In this document: positions 34,989-43,081 of the stretch, piece by piece
Position numbering within the stretch: position 1 is the first letter of the stretch
Layout: each line of letters opens with the position of its first letter
Assembly (NCBI GenBank): GCA_963805985.1
Contig: CAWDWG010000008.1
Coordinates: 434,001-498,000 of the forward strand
DNA: 64,000 nt
Source of the DNA: Bog-257 sp963805985
GTDB taxonomy: Bacteria > Acidobacteriota > Terriglobia > Terriglobales > Acidobacteriaceae
Reading direction: 5' to 3'
Made by a program: the position numbers and the translations under genes
The notes under the pieces: generated by a model
Databases searched by the model: none
What the model saw: only the letters and a program-made list of their open reading frames with translations
What the model was told of the DNA's origin: nothing

Positions 34989-35189
34989 GGCAGTTGAGCT
35001 CTCCAAGGTCATTTCATGACGGCGCCGCGCCGCCGGGCAGTGATTTGCGCGAGACTTATAGAGTTTCGTTGGCTATTGAGTCCGACAATGGACCTGCTCC
35101 TCATTTGGAAGCGACGACGATAGTATGTCCACCATCTTCGGCAACCACCCCCTTCACACTTGCAGCTTGGCGACGTAGAGTAAAGGAAG

Positions 35190-36176
35190 ATGGAATTACG
35201 CAAAGATCCCATCACTCGCTCGTGGGTGATCTGCGGCGACGAGCCCGAGGGCAGCAGCTCGGTTGGAGGGTTCTGTCCGTTCTGCCCCGAGTCAGGCTTG
35301 CCGCTGCAGGTGGTAGCTACGTCACCCACAGTGAATGGCAGCCCGTGGTCGTCGCGGGCAGTGGTTCATCCGCATCCTCTTTATGGGATCGATGGCGATC
35401 CGGCGCGATCGGGCAATGGACTTTACGACACCATGCGGCCGGTGGGTGCGCACGAGGTGCTGGTGGAGAATGCGCGCCATGATCGCCACCTATGGAATGC
35501 CGACGATCGTGAGATCGAGGAGTATCTGGCGCTTTGCGGACAGCGCATCCAGGATCTGAAGGGCGACGTTCGCTTCAAGTACATCAGCGTGTTCAAGAAT
35601 TACGGTGCGATGTCGGGGCAGGAATTCGACCACCCGACGTCGGAAATTGTGGCCACGACGTTTGTGCCGCGGAGAGTGCTCTACGAATTGCGGGCGGCGC
35701 GCGAGCACTATCGCGTGAAAGAGCGCTGCGTGTTTTGCGACATCCTGCATCAGGAGCAGGAGCAGCGCCAGCGAGTGGTGGAAATTCGCGGCGAGTATAT
35801 CGCCGCGTGTCCGTATGCGCCGCGAGTGCCGTACGAGACCTGGATTGCGCCGCGCAATCATGAAGCATACTTCGAGCGCAGCGCGCTGAAGTCGGGTGCG
35901 ATGCGCGACTTCGCCGCGCTGCTGCGGCGGACGCTGTTCCGCATTCGCACCATCGCCGATGGCTTCCACATGGTGCTGCACACCTCGCCCAACACGGTGC
36001 ACCGTTCGGAGACGCTGGGCTTCTGGAAGACGATCGAAGACGACTACCATTGGCACCTGGAGATCCTGCCCATCATTGGCAATAAGGCGAAGTCCTATAC
36101 CTTCAAAGAGGTGTACTACTCGCCGGTGAGCTCGGAAACGTCGGCGGCGATTCTGCGGGAACGGCCGACCGAGTAA
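35190..36176 (+). CDS. GalT-like (HIT superfamily) protein lacking the HPH catalytic motif
   Basis: 328 residues, length and layout of galactose-1-phosphate uridylyltransferase. It begins MELRKDPITRSWVI. Two Zn-type Cys pairs are present: CPFC (29-32) and CVFC (180-183). At the active site, where GalT has H-P-H-x-Q, the sequence reads HPTSE (148-152), so the histidine nucleophile is Thr and the Gln is Glu. The C-terminal YHWHLEILP block is conserved. I would not call it GalT; DUF4921-like proteins related to GalT are the closest idea. No Leloir-pathway gene is nearby. Confidence 0.8.
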   Translation: MELRKDPITRSWVICGDEPEGSSSVGGFCPFCPESGLPLQVVATSPTVNGSPWSSRAVVHPHPLYGIDGDPARSGNGLYDTMRPVGAHEVLVENARHDRHLWNADDREIEEYLALCGQRIQDLKGDVRFKYISVFKNYGAMSGQEFDHPTSEIVATTFVPRRVLYELRAAREHYRVKERCVFCDILHQEQEQRQRVVEIRGEYIAACPYAPRVPYETWIAPRNHEAYFERSALKSGAMRDFAALLRRTLFRIRTIADGFHMVLHTSPNTVHRSETLGFWKTIEDDYHWHLEILPIIGNKAKSYTFKEVYYSPVSSETSAAILRERPTE

Positions 36177-36190
36177 GGGGAGCAATTTGC

Positions 36191-36330
36191 GATTAGCAAT
36201 TAGCGATTAGCTGGAACCTCTACTTATCTGATTTTCTGCCGACCATCACTGCTGCACCCATTGCGACTTTCCGAACTCGATCTGTCGAATCTAGCGATAG
36301 ACTAATTACCAGTGGCTAATTGCTGATTGC
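36191..36330. repeat. Paired inverted heptamer arrays (RATTAGC)
   Basis: GATTAGC-AATTAGC-GATTAGC at 36191-36211 is matched by the reverse-oriented GCTAATT-GCTGATT at 36315-36328, about 100 bp away. This is the same layout as 33336-33490 with a different heptamer. The right arm ends 7 bp before the start of the next gene. Confidence 0.75.
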
Positions 36331-36336
36331 TTCTTT

Positions 36337-36702
36337 ATGCCCGCCAGCCAACTCAAGAGCTATACCGCACAGACTGGCTACGTCTACCAGTATTACTTTG
36401 TAGGCAAGCGCCCAGCGCTGAAGGATGATGCGGAAGCGCCGGCCACGGAGTACATCTTCGATGTGACCGCTGATCGCAAAACCACCTTCGCCGTCAGCGT
36501 ATTCCTGGCACCACAAACCTTGCAGGAATGGTCCGCCAGCCGCGGCCGGGACTTAAGCGAGCCGGAGCAGTATGCGGCAGCTAAGCTTCGCCTGATGCAG
36601 GCTTGCGATGAGATCGCCGATATGCTGCACCAGGGGCGGCGGCTGCGACTGGATGCGGAGTCGCTGGCGACCCTGCTGGAATCGATTGGCGTGGACGAAT
36701 AA
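36337..36702 (+). CDS. Conserved small protein of unknown function
   Basis: 121 residues, no signal peptide or membrane helix. SYTAQTGYVYQYYFVGKRP begins a beta-rich N-terminal half, followed by TEYIFDVTADRKTTFAVSVF and a helical C-terminal half (YAAAKLRLMQACDEIADML). I do not recognise a family. The start codon lies next to a heptamer array and has no clear ribosome binding site. A GC-rich hairpin follows the stop by 7 bp. Confidence 0.7.
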   Translation: MPASQLKSYTAQTGYVYQYYFVGKRPALKDDAEAPATEYIFDVTADRKTTFAVSVFLAPQTLQEWSASRGRDLSEPEQYAAAKLRLMQACDEIADMLHQGRRLRLDAESLATLLESIGVDE

Positions 36703-36709
36703 GGGTAGA

Positions 36710-36727
36710 GCGGCGCTTGCGCGCCGC
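36710..36727. terminator. Perfect GC hairpin GCGGCGC-TTGC-GCGCCGC
   Basis: A 7-bp perfect stem with a 4-nt loop, 7 bp after the stop of the small unknown gene. No T-tract follows. A further GCGGGCCTGAAGGTCCGC imperfect hairpin lies at about 36780-36797. These may be REP-like repeats or transcript-end hairpins. Confidence 0.5.
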
Positions 36728-36934
36728 GCCCGGAGCAGCTAAGGATAATCTGCCGCCATCAATGGGACTGATGGCGAACGCGGGCCTGAAGGTCCGCTTT
36801 ACCATATTGCCCACAATTGATCGCGGTAGTCGTCTAATCGGAGGGACCAGGTTTTTGGGACGAGTGCCGGCTTAGTAGCTGTACAGCACTGGCAATTTCG
36901 GACCATAATCGTACAGCTACGGGGTGAGTAGTCG

Positions 36935-37588
36935 ATGTTTCAGGAGTTGCCGCAGCCGGAACGCAAGCGATGGAGCGCATCCTTGATGCTCTCCTTTGCA
37001 TTACAGATTGCGGTATTGGGCGCGCTAGGCTATCAGGCCGTTCCTCTCTTCGTAACCCCCTCCGACGCACAATTAGGAATTCCGGGATCGTCAGGATCGC
37101 TGTCGATTGTCTATGTCGCACCGGTTGGACCGGAACAGCCCAAGCCTGACGATGACAAGTCGCGGCTGACGTTGCGGGCTGCTGTCGCGAAGAAGCCGAA
37201 GCCGCCCAAGCCGCAGCCTAAGCATGAAGAGGCGGCGACGGTCGCGGACAATGGAGCCGAGCAGACCGCACGTGGCGGATCGCCATTTGGGCGGGTTCCG
37301 GGATCGCCGCTGACCACCGACGAAGTAATACCGGCGTTCCCTGACGTTTATCCCGATCCGCCGGTCTCGCGAGCGGACTTGCCGGTGGGCGTGACCGGCG
37401 ACGTGATCGTCGAAGTCACGATCGATCCCCGCGGCAATGTGACCGATACGAAGCTGCTGCAGGGAATCGGTTACGGGGTCGAGCAGAAGGTATTGCAGGT
37501 TTTGCAGCGCTGGCACTTCCATCCTGCCATGCGCGACGGTGAAACCATCGCGTCGCAGCACATCGTGCACTTCCATTACCCCAGCTAG
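36935..37588 (+). CDS. TonB-family protein (C-terminal TonB domain)
   Basis: 217 residues. One N-terminal membrane helix (about 17-42; LMLSFALQIAVLGALGYQAV), a Pro/Lys-rich linker (KKPKPPKPQPKHEE) and a C-terminal TonB domain (about 140-217) with VTGDVIVEVTIDPRGNVTDTK and VLQRWHFHPAMRDGE. This is the layout of an energy transducer that contacts outer membrane receptors, or of an envelope protein with a TonB-like tail. ExbB/ExbD and receptor genes are not next to it. Confidence 0.85.
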   Translation: MFQELPQPERKRWSASLMLSFALQIAVLGALGYQAVPLFVTPSDAQLGIPGSSGSLSIVYVAPVGPEQPKPDDDKSRLTLRAAVAKKPKPPKPQPKHEEAATVADNGAEQTARGGSPFGRVPGSPLTTDEVIPAFPDVYPDPPVSRADLPVGVTGDVIVEVTIDPRGNVTDTKLLQGIGYGVEQKVLQVLQRWHFHPAMRDGETIASQHIVHFHYPS

Positions 37589-37743
37589 AGGCGACTGAGC
37601 GAACTTTCAGGTCCGCGTTCCATGGGCGGAACGTTTGACTCCCGCTGCCGAGATCGGGCGATCCTGGCGGCAAGACGGTTTCCGGGGGCGACTTGGGCGC
37701 AGCTCTGACGACCTGCTCACCCCTGTTTTCATGTACTTGGTCG

Positions 37744-37759
37744 TGTGACGCAGATCACA
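37744..37759 (+). promoter_or_regulatory. Perfect CRP-type palindrome TGTGA-N6-TCACA upstream of heme operon
   Basis: TGTGACGCAGATCACA matches the consensus of CRP-type sites exactly. A possible -10 box TATACT lies at 37802-37807; with a start site near 37814 the palindrome would be centred about 62 bp upstream, the class I position. A Crp/Fnr-family gene is present at 44262-45011, but its recognition helix differs from E. coli CRP, so the pairing is not established. Confidence 0.55.
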
Positions 37760-37838
37760 GGGGCGAGTGACATGCATACTCGGCTCCCATTGCCATGCGG
37801 CTATACTTAGCTCAGTAGAACGGGTGGGATGACCGTTC

Positions 37839-38663
37839 ATGGGGTTTATGCCGTTAATCTGGCTTCGAGTTGCGGTTGTTTGCTATGGCGTGGGGCTGGT
37901 GTACTCGCTCCTGCTACTAAGTAAGCGGGGTAACCTGCTGGGCAGGATCGCCGAGCCGGCCGTAGGACTGGGCCTTATCTTCCATTTGGTTTCGCTGGTG
38001 GAGTCGACGATTCTGATCGGCCACCTGTCGCTGGCATCGATTCACTATTCCGAATCGCTGCTGGCGTTTCTGGCGATGGTGGTCTTCTTCGTCTTCTTTG
38101 TCCGATATCGCACTACTTCGCTCGGCATCATCATTTTCCCGATCGTATTTTTTCTGACCTTTGCCTCGGCGATCGGGCAGAAGCCCGTGACCCTCACTTC
38201 GCCGCTGTTGCGCAGCGGCTGGATCTTCGTTCATGTAGTGCTGATCTTCACCGGATATGCCGGGCTATTTCTCAGCTTCGGCGCCAGCCTGCTGTATCTG
38301 GCGCAGGAGCGCGCGTTGAAGTCGAAGCGGCAGATGCAGCTTTTGACGTGGCTGCCGCCGCTGCAGACCATTGACGACATCGGATACCGCGCACTCCTGT
38401 TCGGATTCCCGTTCATGACCTTCGGCATCCTGACCGGCTCGGTGCTGGCGATCGAAAAATACGGGCCGATGTTCTTCTACGATCCCAAGATTCTGCTGTC
38501 GTTCTTGATGTGGGCTGTCTACCTGCTGCTGCTGTATACGCGATGGACGGCAGGCTGGCGCGGCCGTCGCGCGGCATTTCTAGCGACGATCGCTTTCGTG
38601 GTTGCGATTGGCGCGTGGGCAGCCAATAACTTCAGCCGCGTACACAGGTTTATTGCCTCATGA
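37839..38663 (+). CDS. hemX: CcsA/HemX-family membrane protein preceding hemA
   Basis: 274 residues with eight predicted helices. It belongs to the cytochrome c assembly family (FVHVVLIFTGYAGLFLSFGA, YLAQERALKSK, GFPFMTFGILTGS). The heme-binding WWD-type segment of CcsA is degenerate: YDPKILLSFLMWAVYLLLL has DPK without the tryptophans. This, and translational coupling to hemA (4-bp overlap), indicate the HemX branch that tunes glutamyl-tRNA reductase rather than cytochrome assembly. The downstream order is hemX-hemA-hemC-hemD. Confidence 0.85.
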   Translation: MGFMPLIWLRVAVVCYGVGLVYSLLLLSKRGNLLGRIAEPAVGLGLIFHLVSLVESTILIGHLSLASIHYSESLLAFLAMVVFFVFFVRYRTTSLGIIIFPIVFFLTFASAIGQKPVTLTSPLLRSGWIFVHVVLIFTGYAGLFLSFGASLLYLAQERALKSKRQMQLLTWLPPLQTIDDIGYRALLFGFPFMTFGILTGSVLAIEKYGPMFFYDPKILLSFLMWAVYLLLLYTRWTAGWRGRRAAFLATIAFVVAIGAWAANNFSRVHRFIAS

Positions 38664-39985
38664 ACTTCGTCCTCATCGGCGTGAATCATCGGACGGCGCC
38701 GGTCGAGGTGCGCGAGCGGTTCGCCATTTCCGAGGCGCGGTTGCCGGAGGCGGTAAAAGAGCTGGCCTCGTATCCCGGCGTCGAAGAAGGGCTGATCGTT
38801 TCCACCTGCAACCGGGTGGAGTTGCTGGCGCGCACGACGAATGGGACGGCCGATCTCAACGGATTCATGAAGCAGCTTTACGGCTTCGATCCCGCGCCCT
38901 ACCGCGAGCACCTGTACGAATATCGCGAGCGCGAGGCGGTGCGGCATGTCTTTCGCGTGGCTTCGAGTCTGGATTCGATGGTCGTCGGCGAGCCGCAAAT
39001 TCTCGGACAGGTAAAAGAAGCTTATGCCACGGCGCGCGCGGTAGGAGCGATCAATTCTCAGCTGGACGCGCTGCTGACTCGTGCGTTCGCGGTTGCCAAA
39101 CGCGTGCGAAATGAAACGTTGGTGGCGACGTCGGCGGTATCGGTGGCGTCGGTTGCCGTCGATCTGGCGAAGAAGATCTTCGGTGATCTGCAGGGCAAGA
39201 CGATTTACCTGGTTGGCGCGGGCAAGATGTGCGAGTTGTCAGCGCGGCATCTGCTGGCGCACGGCGCCGAGAAAATCTACGTTTCCAATCGGACGTATGA
39301 TCGAGCCGCGGCGCTGGCGAAGAAGTTTAACGGCGAAGCGATTCCATTCGACCAGATGTACGACACCATTCCGCGCGCCGACATCGTGATCAGCTCGACC
39401 GGCGCGCCGCACGCCATCTTCCGCAAAGAACACGGCGAACGCTTCCTGAGCAAGCGCCGCAACCGGCCGATGTTCTTCATCGATATCGCGGTGCCACGCG
39501 ACATCGATCCGGAGATGAACAAGCTGGATGGCATCTTCGTTTACGATATCGATGACCTGCAGCAGGTCGTCTCCTCGCATGTGGCGGACCGGCGCGTAGA
39601 AGCGGATCGCGCCGAAGCCATCGTGCAGATGGAGGTCGACAAGTTTCAGGGGCGGCTGCAGACGCTCGACGTGGTGCCTACGATTGTCTCGTTGCAAGAA
39701 CATCTGGAGACCGTGCGGCAGGCCGAGATTGATCGCGTACGTGGCCGGCTGGGAACGCTCTCGCCCGAGCAGGAACTGGCGGTTGAAGCGCTGAGCCGAG
39801 GCATCATCAACAAGATCATGCACACACCTATTACAACGCTCAAGAGTGCGGCCCGGGAGTCGGCGGAGGTAACGACGGTCATCGATCTGGTGCGCAAGCT
39901 GTTTGGATTGCGCGATGCACGTGCCGCCGCTGCCAGTCAGGAAGATGACGCGGTAACCAGCGAGAAGACGGGAGTGCGACACTGA
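38660..39985 (+). CDS. hemA: Glutamyl-tRNA reductase
   Basis: 441 residues. It reduces glutamyl-tRNA to glutamate-1-semialdehyde, the first step of C5 heme synthesis. The catalytic Cys50 is in VSTCNRVELLAR. The family block VGEPQILGQVKEAY, the NADPH site YLVGAGKM and the C-terminal dimerisation helix are all present. The start overlaps hemX by 4 bp and the stop overlaps hemC by 1 bp. Confidence 0.97.
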   Translation: MNFVLIGVNHRTAPVEVRERFAISEARLPEAVKELASYPGVEEGLIVSTCNRVELLARTTNGTADLNGFMKQLYGFDPAPYREHLYEYREREAVRHVFRVASSLDSMVVGEPQILGQVKEAYATARAVGAINSQLDALLTRAFAVAKRVRNETLVATSAVSVASVAVDLAKKIFGDLQGKTIYLVGAGKMCELSARHLLAHGAEKIYVSNRTYDRAAALAKKFNGEAIPFDQMYDTIPRADIVISSTGAPHAIFRKEHGERFLSKRRNRPMFFIDIAVPRDIDPEMNKLDGIFVYDIDDLQQVVSSHVADRRVEADRAEAIVQMEVDKFQGRLQTLDVVPTIVSLQEHLETVRQAEIDRVRGRLGTLSPEQELAVEALSRGIINKIMHTPITTLKSAARESAEVTTVIDLVRKLFGLRDARAAAASQEDDAVTSEKTGVRH

Positions 39986-40920
39986 TGGCCCGGCTGAGGA
40001 TTGGTTCCCGCGGATCGCAACTGGCGCTGTGGCAGGCCAACCACATCTCGGCTCTCTTGCGCGAGCAAGGACATGAGGTCGAGCTCGAGATCATCAAAAC
40101 CACCGGCGACAAGATTACCGACGTCGCTCTGGCGCAGGTCGGCACCAAGGGAATGTTCACCAAGGAAATCGAAGAGGCACTGGCCGAGGGGCGCGTCGAC
40201 CTCGCGGTGCACAGCCTGAAGGACTTGCCCACAGAGCTTCCGCCAGGATTTGAGTTGGTGGCAATCACAACCAGGGTGAATCCTCGCGACGTGTTTCTGT
40301 CGGTGAAGTACGACAGCATTGCGGCGCTACCGAAGGAAGCGCGAGTGGGAACCAGTAGTCTTCGCCGGCAGGCGCAGTTGAAAGTGGCGCGGCCCGATCT
40401 GGTGATTCACGCGCTGCGAGGGAATGTCGATACGCGCGTCCGCAAGCTGGAAGAAGGCGAGTACGACGCGATCATCCTGGCGGCTGCCGGACTGACACGA
40501 CTGGGTAAGACGCAACTGGTGAAGGAAGTTTTGTCGGAAGAGTTCATGTGTCCAGCAGCGGGGCAGGGAGCGTTGGGCATCGAGATTCGCGCCGGCGATG
40601 AGGCGATGCGGAAGCATGTTGAGTTCCTGGACGACCCGGCTGCGCGCGCGACGACGACGTGCGAGCGCGCGCTGTTGAACAAGCTGGGTGGGGGATGCCA
40701 GGTGCCGATCGGCGCGTTTGCGGAGGCCCGCGACGGTGGGCTGCAGCTGACCGCGATTGTGGCCCGCGCCGACGGGTCGGTGATTCTGCGCGAGACGCAC
40801 AGCGGCAGCGATCCGATCGCGCTCGGCGAACTCGTAGGAGAGACGCTGCTGCAGCGCGGAGCGAGTGCAATTCTAGAAGATGTCTATGGTGCGGCTGTAA
40901 ACGCACCGCAACAACCGTAA
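39985..40920 (+). CDS. hemC: Hydroxymethylbilane synthase (porphobilinogen deaminase)
   Basis: 311 residues. It joins four porphobilinogens. The start is RIGSRGSQLALWQA, the catalytic Asp80 is in VHSLKDLPT, and the dipyrromethane-anchoring Cys238 is in LGGGCQVPIGAFAE. It overlaps hemA by one base, so the two are translated in coupled fashion. Confidence 0.97.
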   Translation: MARLRIGSRGSQLALWQANHISALLREQGHEVELEIIKTTGDKITDVALAQVGTKGMFTKEIEEALAEGRVDLAVHSLKDLPTELPPGFELVAITTRVNPRDVFLSVKYDSIAALPKEARVGTSSLRRQAQLKVARPDLVIHALRGNVDTRVRKLEEGEYDAIILAAAGLTRLGKTQLVKEVLSEEFMCPAAGQGALGIEIRAGDEAMRKHVEFLDDPAARATTTCERALLNKLGGGCQVPIGAFAEARDGGLQLTAIVARADGSVILRETHSGSDPIALGELVGETLLQRGASAILEDVYGAAVNAPQQP

Positions 40921-40923
40921 GAA

Positions 40924-40944
40924 CCAGTGGTCAGTGGCCAGTGG
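40924..40944. repeat. Heptamer array YCAGTGG
   Basis: CCAGTGG-TCAGTGG-CCAGTGG, three head-to-tail units beginning 4 bp after the hemC stop. No reverse-oriented partner array is obvious. It is of the same 7-bp unit type as the arrays at 33336-33490 and 36191-36330. Confidence 0.7.
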
Positions 40945-41033
40945 CCAGAGAATGCGAATCGGGTAGGATCGTTTGTTCCTAAGCTGCCGCGTTCCCGGCC
41001 GAATGAAACAGCCCGAAGGGCGGCATAACTTAG

Positions 41034-41053
41034 CCCAGGACGTAAGTCCTGGG
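41034..41053. repeat. 8-bp hairpin with GTAA loop between hemC and hemD
   Basis: CCCAGGAC-GTAA-GTCCTGGG is a perfect stem with a GNRA-type tetraloop. It lies in the 214-bp gap between hemC and hemD. It could be an RNA structure or a REP-like repeat. Confidence 0.55.
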
Positions 41054-41134
41054 TAGGCGATTTATACAAGTCCTGAGTCCCGTAGAGACGGCAGACTACC
41101 GAGATATCTGTTCACCCGTCCTTAATCACTCTCG

Positions 41135-41965
41135 ATGAAATCGACCCGGAAATTCGGCGCAAATGGGCAGCCACTCTGCGGATGCCGCGTGCTCGTATCA
41201 CGGGCAAAGAAGCAGGCCGGGGTATTGTCATCGCAGCTTCGAGACTTGGGCTGTGAAGTCATCGAGATTCCTTTCATTGAGATTCGCAAACCGAAGTCTT
41301 TCCGACCGCTCGACCGCGCATTGGGAAATCTCGCAACCTACGATTGGCTGATTCTCACCAGCGTCAACGGCGTGGAAGCGCTGTTCGAGCGCATGGCGAA
41401 AAAGAGGCTGGGCGCGGAGGATTTGGCGCACCTCAAGATTGCGGCAATCGGTCCGGCAACAAAGGGCGCAATTGAAAAGCATGGTTTATCGGTTACGGCC
41501 ACGCCGAAGGAGTACATTGCAGAATCGGTTGTGAGCACGCTGCGCCGGCGCGTGAAAGGGAAGCGCGTGTTGTTGGTGCGAGCGAAGGTCGCGAGGGATG
41601 TTATTCCGCGCGAGTTGCGCAAAGTGGCCGCGGTGGTCGATGTAAGTGAAGCTTATGAAACGGTTGCTCCGAGGTCATCGGCGAAAAAGCTGCGATCGCT
41701 GCTGGCTAATGAGAAGCGGAGGCCTCACGTAATCACCTTCACGAGCTCGTCGACCGTAAAGAATTTTGTGGGATTACTTGGTTTGCGCGAGGCGCGTGCG
41801 GCGTTGAAGAAGACGCATGGAATTCATAGTGCGTCGATTGGACCAGTGACGTCGGCGACGCTGCGCGAGTTCGGATTGCCAGTGCATATTGAGGCGGAGG
41901 AATACACCATTCCGGGACTGGTGAAGGCGATTGTCGAGCGGGCGGTGGAGATGCGGAAGCGGTAG
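41135..41965 (+). CDS. hemD: Uroporphyrinogen-III synthase
   Basis: 276 residues. The two-lobe HemD fold is suggested by VLVSRAKKQAGVLSSQL, YDWLILTSVNGVEALFERM and, in the second lobe, VITFTSSSTVKNFVG and SIGPVTSATLREFGLPVH. These are the family's conserved spots; HemD sequences are otherwise diverse. It follows hemC after a gap with repeats, so it may have its own promoter or be read through. Confidence 0.92.
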   Translation: MKSTRKFGANGQPLCGCRVLVSRAKKQAGVLSSQLRDLGCEVIEIPFIEIRKPKSFRPLDRALGNLATYDWLILTSVNGVEALFERMAKKRLGAEDLAHLKIAAIGPATKGAIEKHGLSVTATPKEYIAESVVSTLRRRVKGKRVLLVRAKVARDVIPRELRKVAAVVDVSEAYETVAPRSSAKKLRSLLANEKRRPHVITFTSSSTVKNFVGLLGLREARAALKKTHGIHSASIGPVTSATLREFGLPVHIEAEEYTIPGLVKAIVERAVEMRKR

Positions 41966-41982
41966 ACATTATGGTGGAAGGC

Positions 41983-42070
41983 GAAAAGCAGGTCCTTCGA
42001 CTGCGCGTCCGCCCGCTGCAACTGCTGCGGCGGAAAGGCAAAGGCGCGGACTCTCCGCTCAGGATGACAA
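41983..42070 (-). repeat. Dispersed GTCATC/CTGCTTTT repeat, copy 2
   Basis: On the minus strand it starts TTGTCATCCTGAGCGGAG and ends AGGACCTGCTTTTC, about 88 bp with a variable centre. It lies between the hemD stop and the convergent Fur-family gene and is noncoding. Compare 32354-32433 and 50564-50609. Confidence 0.7.
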
Positions 42071-42115
42071 GATTTTGACAGCACGCAGGCGCAGGGTCGT
42101 GTTCCCACCCAAGAA

Positions 42116-42562
42116 CTACTTTCTGCAACTGGCGCAATAGCCGCCGATCTCGAAGCGGGCGACAAGGATGTGGAAGTGGCAGTCCCGCTCCACCTGCCCT
42201 TTGACGCGATCGAACAAATCGCTCTCGAACTCCTGCACTTTGCCACAGCGTAGACACGTCATGTGCATATGGTCACGCTGAGGCCGCCTCTCGTAGAAGT
42301 GTCCTTCCCCCTTGACGTGCAGCAGGTCCAGTTCGTCGACGAGCCCATGTCGCTTCAAGAGGCCCAGGGTGCGGTACACCGTAACGCGATTGATGTGGGG
42401 ATCAACCCGAACTGCTTTGCGCAGGATCTGCGCGGCATCGAGATGCTGGGTAGCGGTCTCAATGATCTCGAGAATGACGCGACGCTGACGGGTCATTCTG
42501 ATTCCGCGAGTCAGCAGGGCAGTTTGCAGTGCGCCAGGAGCTTCAGTTTCAGGGAGCGGCAT
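42116..42562 (-). CDS. Fur-family transcriptional repressor
   Basis: 148 residues. Winged helix (about 18-85; RMTRQRRVILEIIETATQ, NRVTVYRTLGLLKRHG) and a C-terminal dimerisation domain with the regulatory-site histidines (RDHMHMTC) and two structural Zn Cys pairs (CLRCGK, CASCRK). It could sense iron, zinc, manganese or peroxide; the residues alone do not decide. Three TTGCAA-based palindromes lie upstream and may be its own operators. Its neighbours are heme genes on one side and a cytochrome c on the other. Confidence 0.9.
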   Translation of the reverse strand: MPLPETEAPGALQTALLTRGIRMTRQRRVILEIIETATQHLDAAQILRKAVRVDPHINRVTVYRTLGLLKRHGLVDELDLLHVKGEGHFYERRPQRDHMHMTCLRCGKVQEFESDLFDRVKGQVERDCHFHILVARFEIGGYCASCRK

Positions 42563-43081
42563 GATCCGTCAACTTATGGTTGCAATAATATGCAACCCTG
42601 TTGCAACAAAATCAACTGACTGCGCTTGGTCGGGGCAGTTGCTATGCGACTAAGCAGCATAAACTTAATGCAAACCAGTTGCAACTGTAATGCAGTCGTA
42701 AGTATAGCGTCATTTTCGGCTAGCGGTCAAACAAATAATCGAAAACTCTTGATTCGTTTGCCATGAAAACGTCGCAGGCTCTTGTACTAGTGTGGGTAGT
42801 TATTCGGCGGAGAGTAGGGAAGAAGTGCTGGAGAAAATTTGCGAGTAGTTGGCGAATGGCGGCATGCCCGATGCAAGGTGCCGGCTGATATATCGCAGAG
42901 CGCGGTTGGGTGCGAAGGAACGCGCGGCCTTCTGCCAATGGACGGGTGCTTTGCGGAGTATTAGAAGCATCCTCGCGCAGCGAGGCCATTAGCCCTGCCG
43001 CTGTTACGACATCCGTAGAGCGTCTCGGCCCTACTGCAATGGTCTTCCGGAGCGACCGAGAAAACCCATCCTCCTTGTAAA
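42563..43081. other. Gene-free divergent region upstream of Fur-family gene
   Basis: About 520 bp between the Fur-family gene and the cytochrome c gene. The first 125 bp hold the three palindromes described separately. The rest, from about 42700, contains only unsupported short frames; I see nothing else in it. Confidence 0.55.
42578..42687. promoter_or_regulatory. Three TTGCAA-based palindromes, candidate operators of the Fur-family gene
   Basis: First: GGTTGCA-ATAATA-TGCAACC at 42578-42597, perfect 7-bp arms. Second: GTTGCAAC at 42600-42607. Third: CAGTTGCAACTG at 42676-42687, a perfect 12-bp palindrome. They begin 16 bp before the Fur-family ATG. The shared core TTGCAA differs from the classic GATAAT-type Fur box, and resembles TTGCAA-type boxes reported for some actinobacterial Fur proteins. 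Confidence 0.55.

Noticed and set aside
42720..42989. 89-residue minus-strand frame upstream of the cytochrome gene
   Set aside because: No ribosome binding site, no protein-like pattern, in a region otherwise noncoding.
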